NCBI GenBank assembly: GCA_002964805.2
Contig: PUDQ02000066.1
Location: 930,001-994,000, forward strand
Length of the DNA: 64,000 nt
Direction of reading: 5' to 3'
From: Trametes villosa
Lineage: Eukaryota; Basidiomycota; Agaricomycetes; Polyporales; Polyporaceae
In this document: positions 12,765-24,039 of the stretch, in pieces
Position numbering within the stretch: the stretch's first letter is position 1
Layout of the letters: each line of letters begins with the position of its first letter
The notes under the pieces: model-generated
Database searches by the model: none
Seen by the model: the letters and a program-made list of their open reading frames with translations, nothing else
What the model was told of the DNA's origin: nothing
Translations under genes and position numbers: made by a program

Positions 12765-13657
12765 ATGGCAAATCCGTACACCTTCCAAGTCCTCAACGAG
12801 GCGCAAGTGACCGAGGAGCAACTCAAGGCTTGCGCCGCGTTGTTCAGCAGCAACTACGGTGTGTGGGCTCCAGACGCACCAGCTCCCTTCAAACCGGGTG
12901 CGCGCTCGCCCATTCCGCAGATCTACTCGATATCCTGAGCATCCTCGCTAGGTGCCCGTGTTAGGATGACCGCTTCAAAGTTACGGAAGGAGTGTCTGAG
13001 CGGACAGGATAACTCCTTGATCGTGACCTGCACCCTGGGCGACGAGCATGTCGGACATGCATGCGTAACTAAATGGTCCTACAAACAAGGTACGAAGGTG
13101 CTGACCTCTCGGGTGGCACAATCTTCTGCAACTTCGTCGTCCAGGATATGTCGGTTGGGTCACGCAGCTCGTTGTCGACAACAGGCATCGCCGGCGGCAT
13201 ATCGCGACGGGCATGCTCCGCAAGCTCAAGGACCATCACCCGTGGTTTGACGACGTCGCGATCATGGGGATCGCATCATCGCACCCTGCGGCATGCAATG
13301 CGCTCTGCAACATCTTCGGCACGTCGCATGCGCTGCATCCCACTTCTCCTTACATAGATTGTTGACTTATCATCGACAGACGGCAACACGCGGGACGCCG
13401 ACCTGCCCTTCATAGTCGATCACGCCGCGACCACTCTTGCATGTTCCCCCATTCCATATCTCAAGGACGCTCCTGCAATTGGTGCACTCGCCGGTATCCC
13501 AGGAGGCCCCTACTCAGCAAACACATCGTTTTTCGTCGACCACACCGAGCCTCTGGGGATTCTACAGTCATACCTGGAGCACGATAAATGGGCTTTCGGA
13601 GAGCTGCTCGACGGGCACGAGTTCGTGGTACTCATCCCCGTCCCCGGACGCTCGTGA
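12765..13657 (+). CDS. GNAT-family N-acetyltransferase
   Basis: Predicted acetyl-CoA-dependent acetyltransferase of about 240 residues; substrate unknown. Exon 1 (MANPYTFQVLNEAQV...) ends at about 12899. Exon 2 carries VRMTASKLRKECL and GDEHVGHACV. Exon 3 carries the core WVTQLVVDNRHRRRHIATGML, in which the usual glycine of the acetyl-CoA loop R-x-x-G-x-A is replaced by His (RRRHIA). The last exon carries DLPFIVDHAATTL, FFVDHTEPLGILQSYLEHDKW and GELLDGHEFVVLIP. Frame is kept across the last intron (13319-13379) only with a GC donor (TTCG/GCACGT), joining NIF to DGN. It is convergent with the dioxygenase gene and separated from it by only about 130 nt. Confidence 0.75.
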
Positions 13658-13784
13658 CTGCGCTGTGGATTTCCCATCCCATGTATGACATTGTATGCTA
13701 TTTACGACCTTGCTCAGGCACCCAAGCACATCGGATATTATAGTCAAACCCATGCTGAACTACGAGCGATGCAGGCAAGTCCCC

Positions 13785-15317
13785 TCAGGATGCAACGACG
13801 ACCTGGTACGACACCGGCCCGTTGATGTGCATGCTGTCGACCGTCCCACCCGTTTTCAGCGCATGCGCCTTCATGCGCTCGACCTCCTCGATGATGATTG
13901 CGTCCTTCCCCGCACGCGTGCGCGGGACAAACCGCCTCCGCGGTGAGGCTATCTTCCATTCCGGAAGCCGTTCCACCCCGAGCTCGCGCAGGACCTTGAG
14001 CTCGACGAGCGACTGTATCGCGCAGGTCAGCTTGCATAATAAGATGCGTACCAGCAGATATACGCACGTAGTCTTCTGGGCGGGCGCGATTCAGGTTGAG
14101 GGGCTCCTTGAGCGTGACGGGTGGATTCGTGATGAAACGCGGGATCCGTAGATGGTTCTTCGAGGCAGAGTGCGGCTGCGGAGGTCGTTGTTACTCGTCT
14201 GCACCAGGCCACACACACCAGACGATCGGCGCACCATGAATGGGTGCAGGAGGATAACATCCCCAGCCTCGCCAGTCAGCTGCAAGATTCCATGCTTCAA
14301 CTCGTCTCTGTCTCTGAGCACCGCTCGCGCAAATGGTGGACGCACCTCGACGAATTCCCGGCATGTCTGGATCGCGCAGATGGAACGGCTTCCGTCCGGG
14401 TCCTGCGGCATCTCGTTGGCACCCTCCGGATGCTCATATAGCCTGCGGTGCGCCATACCATGTCAGCCGTCAGGAGTCCTGCACTACTGGCGAGGATGGC
14501 GGCACCATTTCACGACGTTCTTGATTCCGTCCTGGGCGATGTACGTCCCTCCGGCGCGCCGGTGGATGTCGTTGAACAACACAATTACCGTTAGGCCTTG
14601 CTCGCCGGAGTCGAGGAAGTGCGTGAACCTGTATCGCGCATCAGCGCGTGCCATTCATGTGCTACAAACATCGAGGAGCACATACCAATCTCCATCGCTG
14701 CCCAAGCAACACGATGGTCAGTTCATCTTCAAAGCACCGTGAGACATGTTGACACTGATACGCACATATGCCAATTGCCCAGATCCTTCGGTTGGATCTC
14801 CTTCTGGGCTCACACTTCAACCCGCTAATCCCAAGGACACCAAGTACGCGCAAGACGTACGTCGACCCACTCCTCCGCCCCGAGGTTCACTATCAGACTG
14901 TCTCCGCAGCTCTCGAAGAGCGTCGGGTCGATCCGGTCCTCCCCGCCGAGCAACTCGCCTGTTTATCACCAGTTTCTCAGCCGCGCGTCGCGGAAACCCG
15001 AGTAGCGAGCGTACACATAGCTCCCCAAGCCGCCGGCATGAACTCTCGCGTCGGGATCTCGCGGTGTCGTGGCATGTGGATCTGCTCCGGAGGTCAGTGT
15101 CCATGGTCAACGGTCAACACCGGGCGTGTTGGGGGCGTACCTTCTCCTTCGACCATGTGGACTTGTCATCGGGGTCGTACCCAAGACGAACCCAGACGTT
15201 CTCGGTGAACGCCTTGAGGTACTCCTCCTTCACCGCCTTGGGGATTTTGACCCACCCGTGCTCGAGAAAGTGCTCGCGCTGCTCATGGGTAAGGTATTTG
15301 TACTCCGTGGTCGACAT
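13785..15317 (-). CDS. Phytanoyl-CoA dioxygenase (PhyH)-family protein
   Basis: Fe(II)/2-oxoglutarate-dependent oxygenase; substrate not predictable. It starts MSTTEYKYLTHEQREHFLEH. Later exons give REIPTREFMPAAWGAM, GGEDRIDPTLFESCGDSL, then the iron ligands NWHIDGDWFTHFLDS, assembled from three exons. The Asp lies in a 12-nt micro-exon at 14686-14697. Further on are VLFNDIHRRAGGTYIAQDG, GEAGDVILLHPFM and the third-ligand region PHSASKNHLRIPR, with Arg suited to bind 2-oxoglutarate. The C-terminal part runs EVERMKAHALKTGGTVDSM to a stop at 13785. All junctions checked keep frame, so the gene looks intact at about 330 residues. Strength of the call comes from the HxD...H arrangement. Confidence 0.85.
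14686..14697 (-). other. 12-nt micro-exon carrying the iron-binding Asp
   Basis: On the minus strand CGATGGAGATTG is bounded by GGGCAG and GTATGT. It joins AT (end of NWH-I) and G (start of W-FTHF) to give I-D-G-D-W. Skipping it would remove the Asp of the HxD motif. Confidence 0.8.
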
Positions 15318-15744
15318 CTTTGAGGCGCAAACGGTGGAGCAAGACGAGTACGCTCGGATGCGGGGAAGGGGAAGGGGGGGCTGGATCTTATCTGTGTGTA
15401 TGTATTGGTGTCGAGCGAAGACGGGAAACGGTCCGGGCAGGGCATATGACCTTGAGCTATAGCACTTATGAATACAGGCGCGGTCGTATGATGCAATAGG
15501 GTGGGCGAGAATAGAGAGTTGCACTTGAGCAGGCGTGCGGAGGAATGTCGACGAAACACACCATCAGCGCTGCCGCCGGCACCCACCGTTCCAGCCGAGT
15601 CCCGCTGTCGCAAGCACGCACCATCGTCTGCACGGATAGTTCAGTAATGCCTATGTACACAACATGGTATGGCGCACGTACACACACATGCCAACCCCCG
15701 CCCACGCCTCTATCCCCCAATACGCCGCAAACCGGCCCCCCAGG
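15318..15744. other. Spacer between two minus-strand genes
   Basis: 5' flank of the dioxygenase and 3' flank of the Ser/Pro-rich protein. The dioxygenase side has a pyrimidine-rich leader on the minus strand. No gene seen. Confidence 0.4.
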
Positions 15745-18700
15745 CTACGACCCGTCCGGGTGCGCGATCGTCCACTGCCCGTGTACCTCCCTCAGCAGCG
15801 TGAGGTACTTCTTCGCCTGCATTCCCGTCGTGATCGGCGGCGTCTCCTCGAGCATCGCGCACACGCGCGCGTCCGCATGGCGCGTCCCGCCCGGTCCATA
15901 CAGCGTCGACAGCACGAGCGTCTCCGTACAGTCGTCGCCCCAGCTCAGCGACAGGTTGAATGCGCGCATCACCTGCGCCTACACCAACCCCGTCAGCACA
16001 GTGCCCGGCTTGCGACGAAGAAAAAACAAGAACAGAACATACCTTGGTGATCAGCACCCCGCCCGCGCCCTCGAGGTCGACCGGCGTGCGCGTGCCCGCG
16101 AAGCGGTCGATCACGCGCTGCACGTACCGGTACTGCTCGAGCTGCTCCGCCATCTTCAGCAGCCGCGTCCTGTTGCGCACGAACGTGTCCCACGCCGCCT
16201 CCTTGCTGATGATCCCGCGTATCCACTGCCCCACCGCGTTGTCCAGCCCCGTCGTCGTCACACCCGAAAGCGACGGCGCAAGCGAGGTCGCGGAAGGCGC
16301 GAGCGTCGTCGGCGCGGGATGCGTAGAGGAGACGGTCGAGAGGGAGGGGATGGACGGGAGGGTGATGCGGTTGCTTTGGCTGGCGCCGCTGCGGCTGGTG
16401 TCTTGGTGGCGACTGTGGAAGCCGAAGGGGGACCCGTACTGCTCGAACGGGTTCGCTCTCGCTGGGGGCGGCGGAGCCTTCGACGATGTCTTGCTCGAGG
16501 AGAAGCTCGGGGTAGATGACTCACCCCACGACGGCGCACGCGAGCTGCTCCACGAATACGCCGACGACGGGCTCGGCCCCGGGGACACGGGCTGCGGATC
16601 TCGCGAACGGTGGTGGTCCTCGGGCACAGCGAGCTTCGCCCTCTTGGGCGGAGACTGCACAGACGTGAATGGGGATGATGCCTGTGCCGGCGACGGCAAC
16701 GGCGCCGAGTGCCCAGGGTGAAAGCCCGGCCCCGACAGCTGGCGCAGCGGTTGGGAGAACGGCGTGGGTGCGCTGAATGGTAGGCGGGAGGGGATATCCG
16801 GGGATGGCGGCGAAGAAGGGGACATCGGTGCATGGCGCGTGTCAGAATGTGAGTAGGCTGACGTCCGTGACGACGTGCGCGATGGCGCAGTAGAGGACGT
16901 TCGTACAGAGGGCGAGGGAAGGGTGTATGGCGAAGCGGCAGAATGTTCTTGAGGCCTCATCGAATAGCTCTCTGAGAACGTGGACTGTATACTCTGCACG
17001 CTGGCGGAGCGCTGCCGCTTCCGCGACGACTCCGAAGTGGTGGATGGGGCCCTCGCACGGGTGCCAAATCTGTCGTCCACGGGGGATGAGGCGTCGCTAA
17101 TACTGAACAAGCTGGACCGTTTCGGAGGCGAGTGTACGGGAGCGGGCGGCGGGGAAGAGATGCGCTCCGTGACAGGAGGCAGTGGCTCGCGCTGGGGGCG
17201 CGGTGGTGTGGCATTGAGAAGCGTATGCAGCGGTTTCTCCCCTTGGCGCCGGTTCTATAGAGTAGCCGCATCAACGACACGGTACGCGCAGGGGGCCATT
17301 GTTGCACTCACATGTTCAACGAATATCTCCAGAGTCCGATCAGTTGAGACCTTGAGGTTTGCAGACTGACTGTCCGTCTCGCCATCGGCAGATATTCGCA
17401 GGAAGTATTGCTTGTACTTTCCCCGCATCGTGTAGACCTTTGCAGCGCCTGCGATACTTCTCAGAGCTGGCCAACGTCGGAAATCACCGAACTTACCATC
17501 GATACGTGAAGGCCCTTTCTGAAGCTCTTGGGAAACCTCCTGCGCGTCTGCCCAGAACCCTTCTTCGCCAGCATCAGCCTGCTTCAGGGGCACACGAACT
17601 TCCGCGAGCATTTGCTCGTCGTCCGGGTTACGCTTGTCTTCAATCAGGAGGGTAAGAACACGACACACGCGTACTGCAGGTGGAGGAACCCCCTGAACGG
17701 CCGGCGCCGGCGCACCGGTAGGCTGCTGGGGCGGAGCCTGGGACTGTTGTGCTTGCTCGTGACGATGTGGACGCGACTTTGATTTGCGGCGAGGCTCCGA
17801 TGAGTGCGAGGATGGGGGTGAATGTTCTGGGGCGTGTCGAGAACTCGAAGAGTAGGCGTGAGAAGGTTGCGGCGACGGATGCGTGGGAGGAGGACGAGGC
17901 GGAGGGTACAACAAGTAAGACGTTGGTGGGGGTGGCGAAGGACTGGCATAGTAATCATCGGGAGGCGAAGGCGAGGAGTCGTCGTTATCGTAGTAATCGG
18001 GTTGTGGTGGGGGATTGTGGGCGGTAGACTGTGTAGGTCGATCGTCGCGTTTGCTTGAACGCGACGTGTTCGGGCGCGGCTCAGCTTGGGTTGGCGGTAT
18101 GTGCGGGGGATACCGGTACTGCGTCTGAGGTTGAGGCTGGGGTTCAGTTTGGGGTGGTGGAGGGGCCGGAGCGGGTGCTGGTGCTGGTGGCTGAAACGTC
18201 GCCGGAACGGTTTCAGGAGACAAGTCTACCAGCGGACGATCCTCGTCGTAATTCCACCGGTAGTACGACGGACGTGGACGTAGGTCCTTGTCATTCAGGT
18301 TGCGTAGGCTCGAGGGGGAAGAACCGTGGTAACTCGTATCCTGCAACGGGGTATAATAGTCCGGTGGCGCCTCCTTGGATGGAGGGAGAGAATGGGCCAG
18401 TTCCACCTGAGCTTGCAGTTGTGCCTTCTTGCTAAGCTTAGTGTTCTTAGGCTTGGTGTTGTCGCCAAGGGTAACGCGGTACGTAGAGCCGTAAGGACCA
18501 TCCTGAGCACCATAGTACGGCGATGCGACCGCGTTCGGGTCGTTCTTGTACTTGCATACGCGGAACGCAGTTCTCTGAATACTCTGAATGGGAATGGGGT
18601 AGCTATAGTCCTCATCGGCGCTGGCCTCTTTCGCTTTGCGCGGGGAGGTATTGGTTTTCCCCTTGGATGTGTCCTTGCCCTTGCTCTTACCCTTACCCTT

Positions 18701-19015
18701 ACCCTTGTTCTTGGCGGATTTCTCAGGAGGGTTCGGTGAGGGCGCCGCGGGGGCGCTCTGTCCCGGAAGAGCGAGTTGTGCGACCGCGGAAGGTTCGGGG
18801 GGAGGTGCTTGATAGGTTGGGACGGAAGGAGGACTAGTACCGAAGCCAACCGGTTGCCGGAGGACTGGTGCATTGTTAGATTGCGATGCTTGAACAGCTG
18901 CAGATGGGTGGAAGGGGGTGGAGGATGGCTGCCACGAGCTTGGAACAGAGCTCACAGCGTCCGAACCTGGAGACTCGGGTCGGAATCGCACCTGCAGGAA
19001 CGGGTTGATGAACAT
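15745..19015 (-). CDS. Large Ser/Pro-rich protein of unknown function
   Basis: A protein of about 1000 residues starting MFINPFLQVRFRPESPG. The N-terminal half is low complexity (K/G-rich GKGKGKSKGKDTSKGKT, then Pro-rich). It is followed by a conserved-looking block RVCRVLTLLIEDKRNPDDEQ ... KVYTMRGKYKQYFLRISADG. That block contains a 48-nt in-frame intron (IDG/AAKVY) which a reader could take for coding. A splice at about 17312 joins IFVEH to NRRQGEKPLHTLL. A second Ser-rich tract then leads to a folded-looking C-terminal region: VGQWIRGIISKEAAWDTFVR, LKMAEQLEQYRYVQRVIDRF and, after one more intron, VMRAFNLSLSWGDDC with the end GQWTIAHPDGS. Long disordered tracts between two compact blocks suggest a nuclear or scaffold regulator, but no family is recognised. 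A CT-rich leader lies upstream. Confidence 0.7.
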
Positions 19016-20743
19016 GGACGGAAGCGAGAGTCGACAAGACGACTCACCGGGGACGACCCTCCGCTCCTTCAGGGACGGAAGGATGAGTCAGTTGGTCCTC
19101 ACAGCGAAGCACACCCAGGGGACAAAGGATGGACTCACGACGAACCACTGCTCATGCGGGGATTGGATAAAGCAGAGAGGAGGTTAAAGCAAGAAATCTA
19201 AGCAGTTCCGGCAGATCTAGCAAAGCATAGGACGATTAAGCATAAGTATAGCAACGAGACAGAGCGAGAGAGAGTATAGCAAGCTGTAGAGACCGATGGA
19301 GAGATACGAAGCAGAGGGAGGCTGATCAGGCGAACATGGACATGATTTACCAGAGCAAGTGCAGCTCACCGTCCGAATGCAGGGGCCGCATGCCCTCCTT
19401 CCGTCGCGTCAGCTATCGGCGGGCCCCTTTCTCCATATCCGGTGAGTAAAGCCTCCGGACACGCCCCCGTGACTATCACGGGACTCATCGACCACGACGC
19501 GTCCTCCTCGCGATAGCGATCGGTGTGGGAGAGTTGAGAAGCGAAAGGTCCGTTTGAAGTTGTCTCTGTCGTGGATAGCTCCTCGCTGCGAAGGCGATAC
19601 CATGAAAGTGGCTTGATGCATAGAAGCGAAGGCTGATGCGAGGACTGAGAGTAATACTCGAGGGGGCATTCGTGAGGGAAACAGTATTGGGTCTCGTTCG
19701 TGGGCGGAACCCCGTCTTATATACAGTATACGCAACCGCGCAACCGAATTGTCGTGGTCGAAGCCGTTCTCAAGCTTCGCGATCAGTTACCGATCGTTCA
19801 GGTGGGGTTGTATCGTGAAGGAAATGTCGGCATGTCAAGAACAGAAGCGTTCCCGGCCGTCAGCCACCTTCAGCCACCCGTTCAGCGCGTCGATCTCGCA
19901 TTCATGGTATGTCTCGGCGCGAGATCGCTCCGCCAGAAGCTTCCCTTACTGACGCGTACGTACGTACGCGCGTTGCTATGCATGTACTTTTGACGGGTGC
20001 TCCGAGTGAAGTATGTGTGGCGCAGAAGCGCCCCTGCCGGTCGACGCCACTCCTCTTCCTCCCATCGTTCGCTGTCAGACGGCTTCTACCTGCACTGGCT
20101 GGCGTGCATCGAGCGATCGTGATCGCGTTCTTTGCTTCCGCGGTGACATATCGTTCTATACCGAACGCCTGTGTGAGTGCGACGTCAACCTTTCCTCACT
20201 TCCATGGACACTGGATCATCAATATCATGGTGGTGCCGGATACAGCTTATAACTCTCCGCTAAGGAAACTCGAGCGAGCTCACCTGCAAGCTTCATAACC
20301 CCCTCACATTGACACTCGCCGAGTCCGCCGGCGCTGTAGACGGTGGGACCGCGTCAACGTGGCTTGTACGATTGCACGGGAGGCCTATGCGAACGGGGTC
20401 CAGTCATTGACATAGGTTAACGTTGATGCACCCTGGAACCGGCCGTCCGGTTCATCCTGAAAGTGACGGGCTTCCACAGGATCTGGCACACTCACCTTAA
20501 CTCCCTTAGCGGAGAGTTCTACTGGCCCCCTGTGTAAGGGCAGAGTGCTGTCCAAGGAAACGAGTCCAAGGCAATCTGCTTCGAGCACAGCAGCACAACG
20601 TTCAGTCCCCCGTAAAAGTAGCGGCTTCAGCTAGGTAGTACAATGATTCAAGAATTGAAAGTTCAAGTGGCGATTAAAAGAAAGAGCGGCACGTTCACCG
20701 CGAAAAACCTGTGAACGACGATCTAGCCAATGACAGCCGCAAT
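19016..20743. other. Long upstream region of the Ser/Pro-rich gene
   Basis: A purine-rich strand at 19255-19330 (pyrimidine-rich in the minus-strand transcript) looks like a 5' leader. The rest, including a TATATACAGTATAC stretch at about 19718, holds no recognisable gene. An upstream untranslated exon of the Ser/Pro-rich gene could lie here. Confidence 0.35.
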
Positions 20744-23102
20744 CTACTGCACGAGGGAAACCATCAGCGGCATTTGCGGGCCTGCCTTCATATCCTCCAG
20801 AACCAGAGGCGCAACGAGACCCGCAGGGAAGCTGATGATGGTAGGCTTGTCCTCCGGGATGGTGAACTCGAACTGCTCGATGAGCTCGACGAGGATAGCC
20901 TGCATCTCAATGATCCTGGAGGAACGCAATTATCAGCAACGCATCGTCGGTGTAGGCTAAGACTACTCACGAGAATCGCCACCTGCACACGAAAGAGGAG
21001 TGCGGTCAGCTTCCGGATATTTCAGCAGGGAGGACAGATATACGCACCCAATACAAGCTTGGAGGCCCGCACTGAACGTGAGCAGGTTCGACATGACGCC
21101 GACGTACGTCTGGCCCAGCTTCTCATGCTCGATCCACCGGTTCGGGTTGAACTCGTCCGCGTCCGGACCCCAGATTTGCGGCAACCTGCATGCGGCGGGG
21201 ACTCGGGTGAGCAACCAGTCATCGAGAACCCACTGCGAGAACTTGCCTGTTGTAAGCCCAGATGGAAATGTTGCACGTCGTACCCTTCGGGATCGGGATC
21301 TCGTCCACGGCCTCACCCGTCGAGGTCGTGATCGGGGTCGACAGCGGCAGGACGTCGTCACGGCCAGCCTCGCGAATAAGACCGTACACAATCGGGTGCA
21401 GACGCAGGACCTCCTTCATGGCCGCGAGCACGTGCGTCATCGCGTCGAGGTCGCTGACGGAGAAGTCGGAGTCGCCGCGCTCGGTGACGCGTGCGCGGAT
21501 CGCGCGCACCTCCTCGCGCATCTTGCTCTGGTAGTCCGGATGGCGTGCGAGCTCATACAGCATCCAGGTCATCGAGTTCGCGGTCGTCTCGTGGCCTGTA
21601 GGGCGCAGCAAAGTCAGCTCCGTGTCCGCCTCGGGTATAGGAACGAAGCTCCGCACCGGCCAGTAGGAAGGTCGCCATTTGCGAGATCATCTCGGTGTCG
21701 GTGAGACGGGACTTCGGGTTCTCGGAGGCGTTTGCCTTAACTGTAAGCGGCGGCAATGAGCAGAGTTTCGCGCGTGAAGAGGAAATCTGCGTACCAAGGA
21801 TGCTCATGATGTCCTTCTTGTTCTCGTCCTTGCCCGCGAGGGCGGCCTCTGTCTTCTCCGCAATCAGCCCCCTGGCAAACTCGTTGATCACCTTGAGCGT
21901 GCTCCGGAAGCGGATATGCTCCTTCGTCGGAACGTATTGCACGAGCGACAAAATGGGCATCGGGATGTACCGCCAGAAGTGGCGGAAGAGGACCGTGAGC
22001 TTTGAGGGGAAGGGGATCGCATCCGTGCTAAGGGAGCGAGAAACAGTGAGTACAGCGACATGAGAATGTCAGGGAAAGCACAGGCACATACAACATGTTC
22101 TTGTATGCGTGCATAACAGGGTTGAGCGAGTCGTCGAGGGCGCCACACTGTACATCAAAGCCAACTAGACACGCCACAACAACATAGCGTACTGTCAACA
22201 TAGCACAGCCAGTTCTCGGAAGCTGGAATGCGTACCTTCCCCGATGACATCGAGAGTACACCGTGCGAGCCAGGCAGTAACGTTAACCCTCTGGGCCGCT
22301 TCCGACCCACTCTGGAGCTGATCCTTCCACTTCTGTCCGAGCTGTTGCGAACCAAGAACACGGTGAGTTCTGTGGCGGAGCGGGCGCCACGCTCGGATAC
22401 GCACCTTCTGCGCGGACTGGCGGAAGAGCGGGAGGAAGGACCGTAGTTGGCTCGCAGTGAACGCGGGGTTCATGATCTTCCGGATGCGCGCATGGTCCTG
22501 GTCTGCAGCGCTCGATTAGCGCACTGGGCGTCAGCGAACGAGGTAAATGCATACCGTGCGCGAAGAGGATACCCGGGCCCGTGATCTCGCGGGTGAACTG
22601 CCTCGCGATAGAGCCCTTGTGGAAGTGATAGCCTGACTTGTGGAAAATGTATTGGAGTGCCTGCACACGCGTTGCCGCCTCAGCGCTCGGTCCGAGGAAG
22701 GAGGGGGGTTACCAAATCTTACCTTCGGGTCGGCGATCTCAAGCGCGTCCTCCTGTGTGCAGCGGTCATCAATCGGCCCATGACACCGGGCATGACGGGC
22801 AAGATGGTGGACGGCGGCTTACGTTGAAGCACCCCTTGAGGCGCCATACGAGCCCGTACTCCTTGATCCACTCCCTCTGCAGCTTTCCCACCTCGAATTG
22901 AGAGTTTATCACGTCGTTGTGACCTGGTAGGTGGTCGCGTTCAGGTGTATGAAGACTTGAAATAGCGCTTGGACGTACCCATGAGCCAGCTGGGTGCCGC
23001 TGGGCCTCGGACCTTCCTCAGGTGTCGGCCAGCAAGGTAACTGCGCACGAACAGCGCGAGCAGCAGCCCGCCGCTAACGAGCAGGGCCAGGAGTGGGTCC
23101 AT
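20744..23102 (-). CDS. Cytochrome P450 monooxygenase, family B
   Basis: A P450 of a family different from the three CYP genes at 3.2, 47.0 and 51.1 kb. It starts MDPLLALLVSGGLLLALF (anchor). Later exons contain FHKGSIARQFTREITGPGIL, HARIRKIMNPAFTASQLRSF, the I-helix FLLAGHETTANSMTW, KEVLRLHP (ExxR), DEFNPNRW and the haem segment FSAGLQACIGWRF. In the haem motif FxxGxRxCxG the usual Arg is Gln. The last bases of that segment come from a 12-nt micro-exon (20971-20982). It ends KAGQMPLMVSLVQ-like (ending MPLMVSLVQ) at 20744. All exons read in frame, giving about 540 residues. It is close in style to basidiomycete P450s with long-chain or aromatic substrates; the substrate cannot be named. Confidence 0.9.
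20971..20982 (-). other. 12-nt micro-exon after the haem-ligand loop
   Basis: The minus-strand sequence GTGGCGATTCTC lies between GTGCAG and GTGAGT. It completes I-G and supplies W-R-F-S before IIEMQAILVEL. Without it the L-helix frame is lost. Confidence 0.8.
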
Positions 23103-24039
23103 GGTATCCTGTCAATCTGGAGTACACTGTGCGTGAGCTCCAAGCGTGCGCTATCCGGAGAGGGGGCGAAAGCTCACCTAAAGTCGCCCGAAGGTGCAAT
23201 GTGGTGGTCGGAAAGCAAGTGCGTGGAAGACTGGGCGGGGGCGTGAAGCGACGCCTCGGCAATATATGTGTGAGATTCCACTCAATCTGCGATGGACCCG
23301 TGTTCCTTCCCACGCGGCAGGACTTTGTAGATGGAAGGGAAGTCGGCCCATATGGGCGCCGATTTTGTCAGCACATGAGCTAAGCTCGTTGCCCGCGGGC
23401 AGAAAAACCCGGTAGCGGGGGCGTTGGCAGGGCGTTGGTACCCCGCAGTCTGCCGTGGAGGGGGCGAGGAAGGTGCGGAGCTGTGCTTGCTCGGGGATAC
23501 TAGTGGGTGTAGAAGCAGTGCTGCGGAAATCAATATCGCCGTCCTTTTCGGGCCGCTGCACGAGAGGCGTACCTAGCAGTACTTCCCCGACCTAACCGAG
23601 GTTGGTTGATCCCGGCCTGGAGCCGGTGTATGTTCTGGTGATGTAGTGTGACAATTGCCAAGAAGGTCGTAGGAGTATCATACCGTCGCATGGACGCTAC
23701 GTAGCCCATACTAAGCCCCGTCGGGGACCGGGATCATTAATTTCTGTTGCCTATCAACAAGCTCCCGTGAGACTCGCTCGACATAGAAACTGACCTCAAG
23801 TATTGATACTTCCATGGGCACTGCATCCGAGAGTAAGGGTTTGACACGGGCTTAAGGCGCTGCGCGCTACTGCACAGTCGAGCACAGGGGCGCGACGTCT
23901 CGCTCGCATGCGCCGCAGCTCGCAGATAATCGCCCCGAGCCCATGGACGGACCGACGCTCGCGTAAGTCCTCTGTGTAACGGGCCCGGCGGCGACGTGAA
24001 CATGAATAGAATGTGTGTAGGAATGCGGGAGAAGATCTA
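23103..24039. other. Promoter of P450 family B and 3' flank of the carrier gene
   Basis: No gene recognised. Several short open frames on the minus strand at 23074-23561 have no family resemblance. Confidence 0.4.

Noticed and set aside
15545..16721. Long plus-strand frames over the C-terminal part of the Ser/Pro-rich gene
   Set aside because: They are antisense shadows: Arg-rich low-complexity products, while the minus frame splices cleanly.
18687..18706. TTACCC-like telomere repeat
   Set aside because: It is the coding sequence of a Lys/Gly-rich tract (GKGKGKSKGK) in the Ser/Pro-rich protein and is only about three units long.
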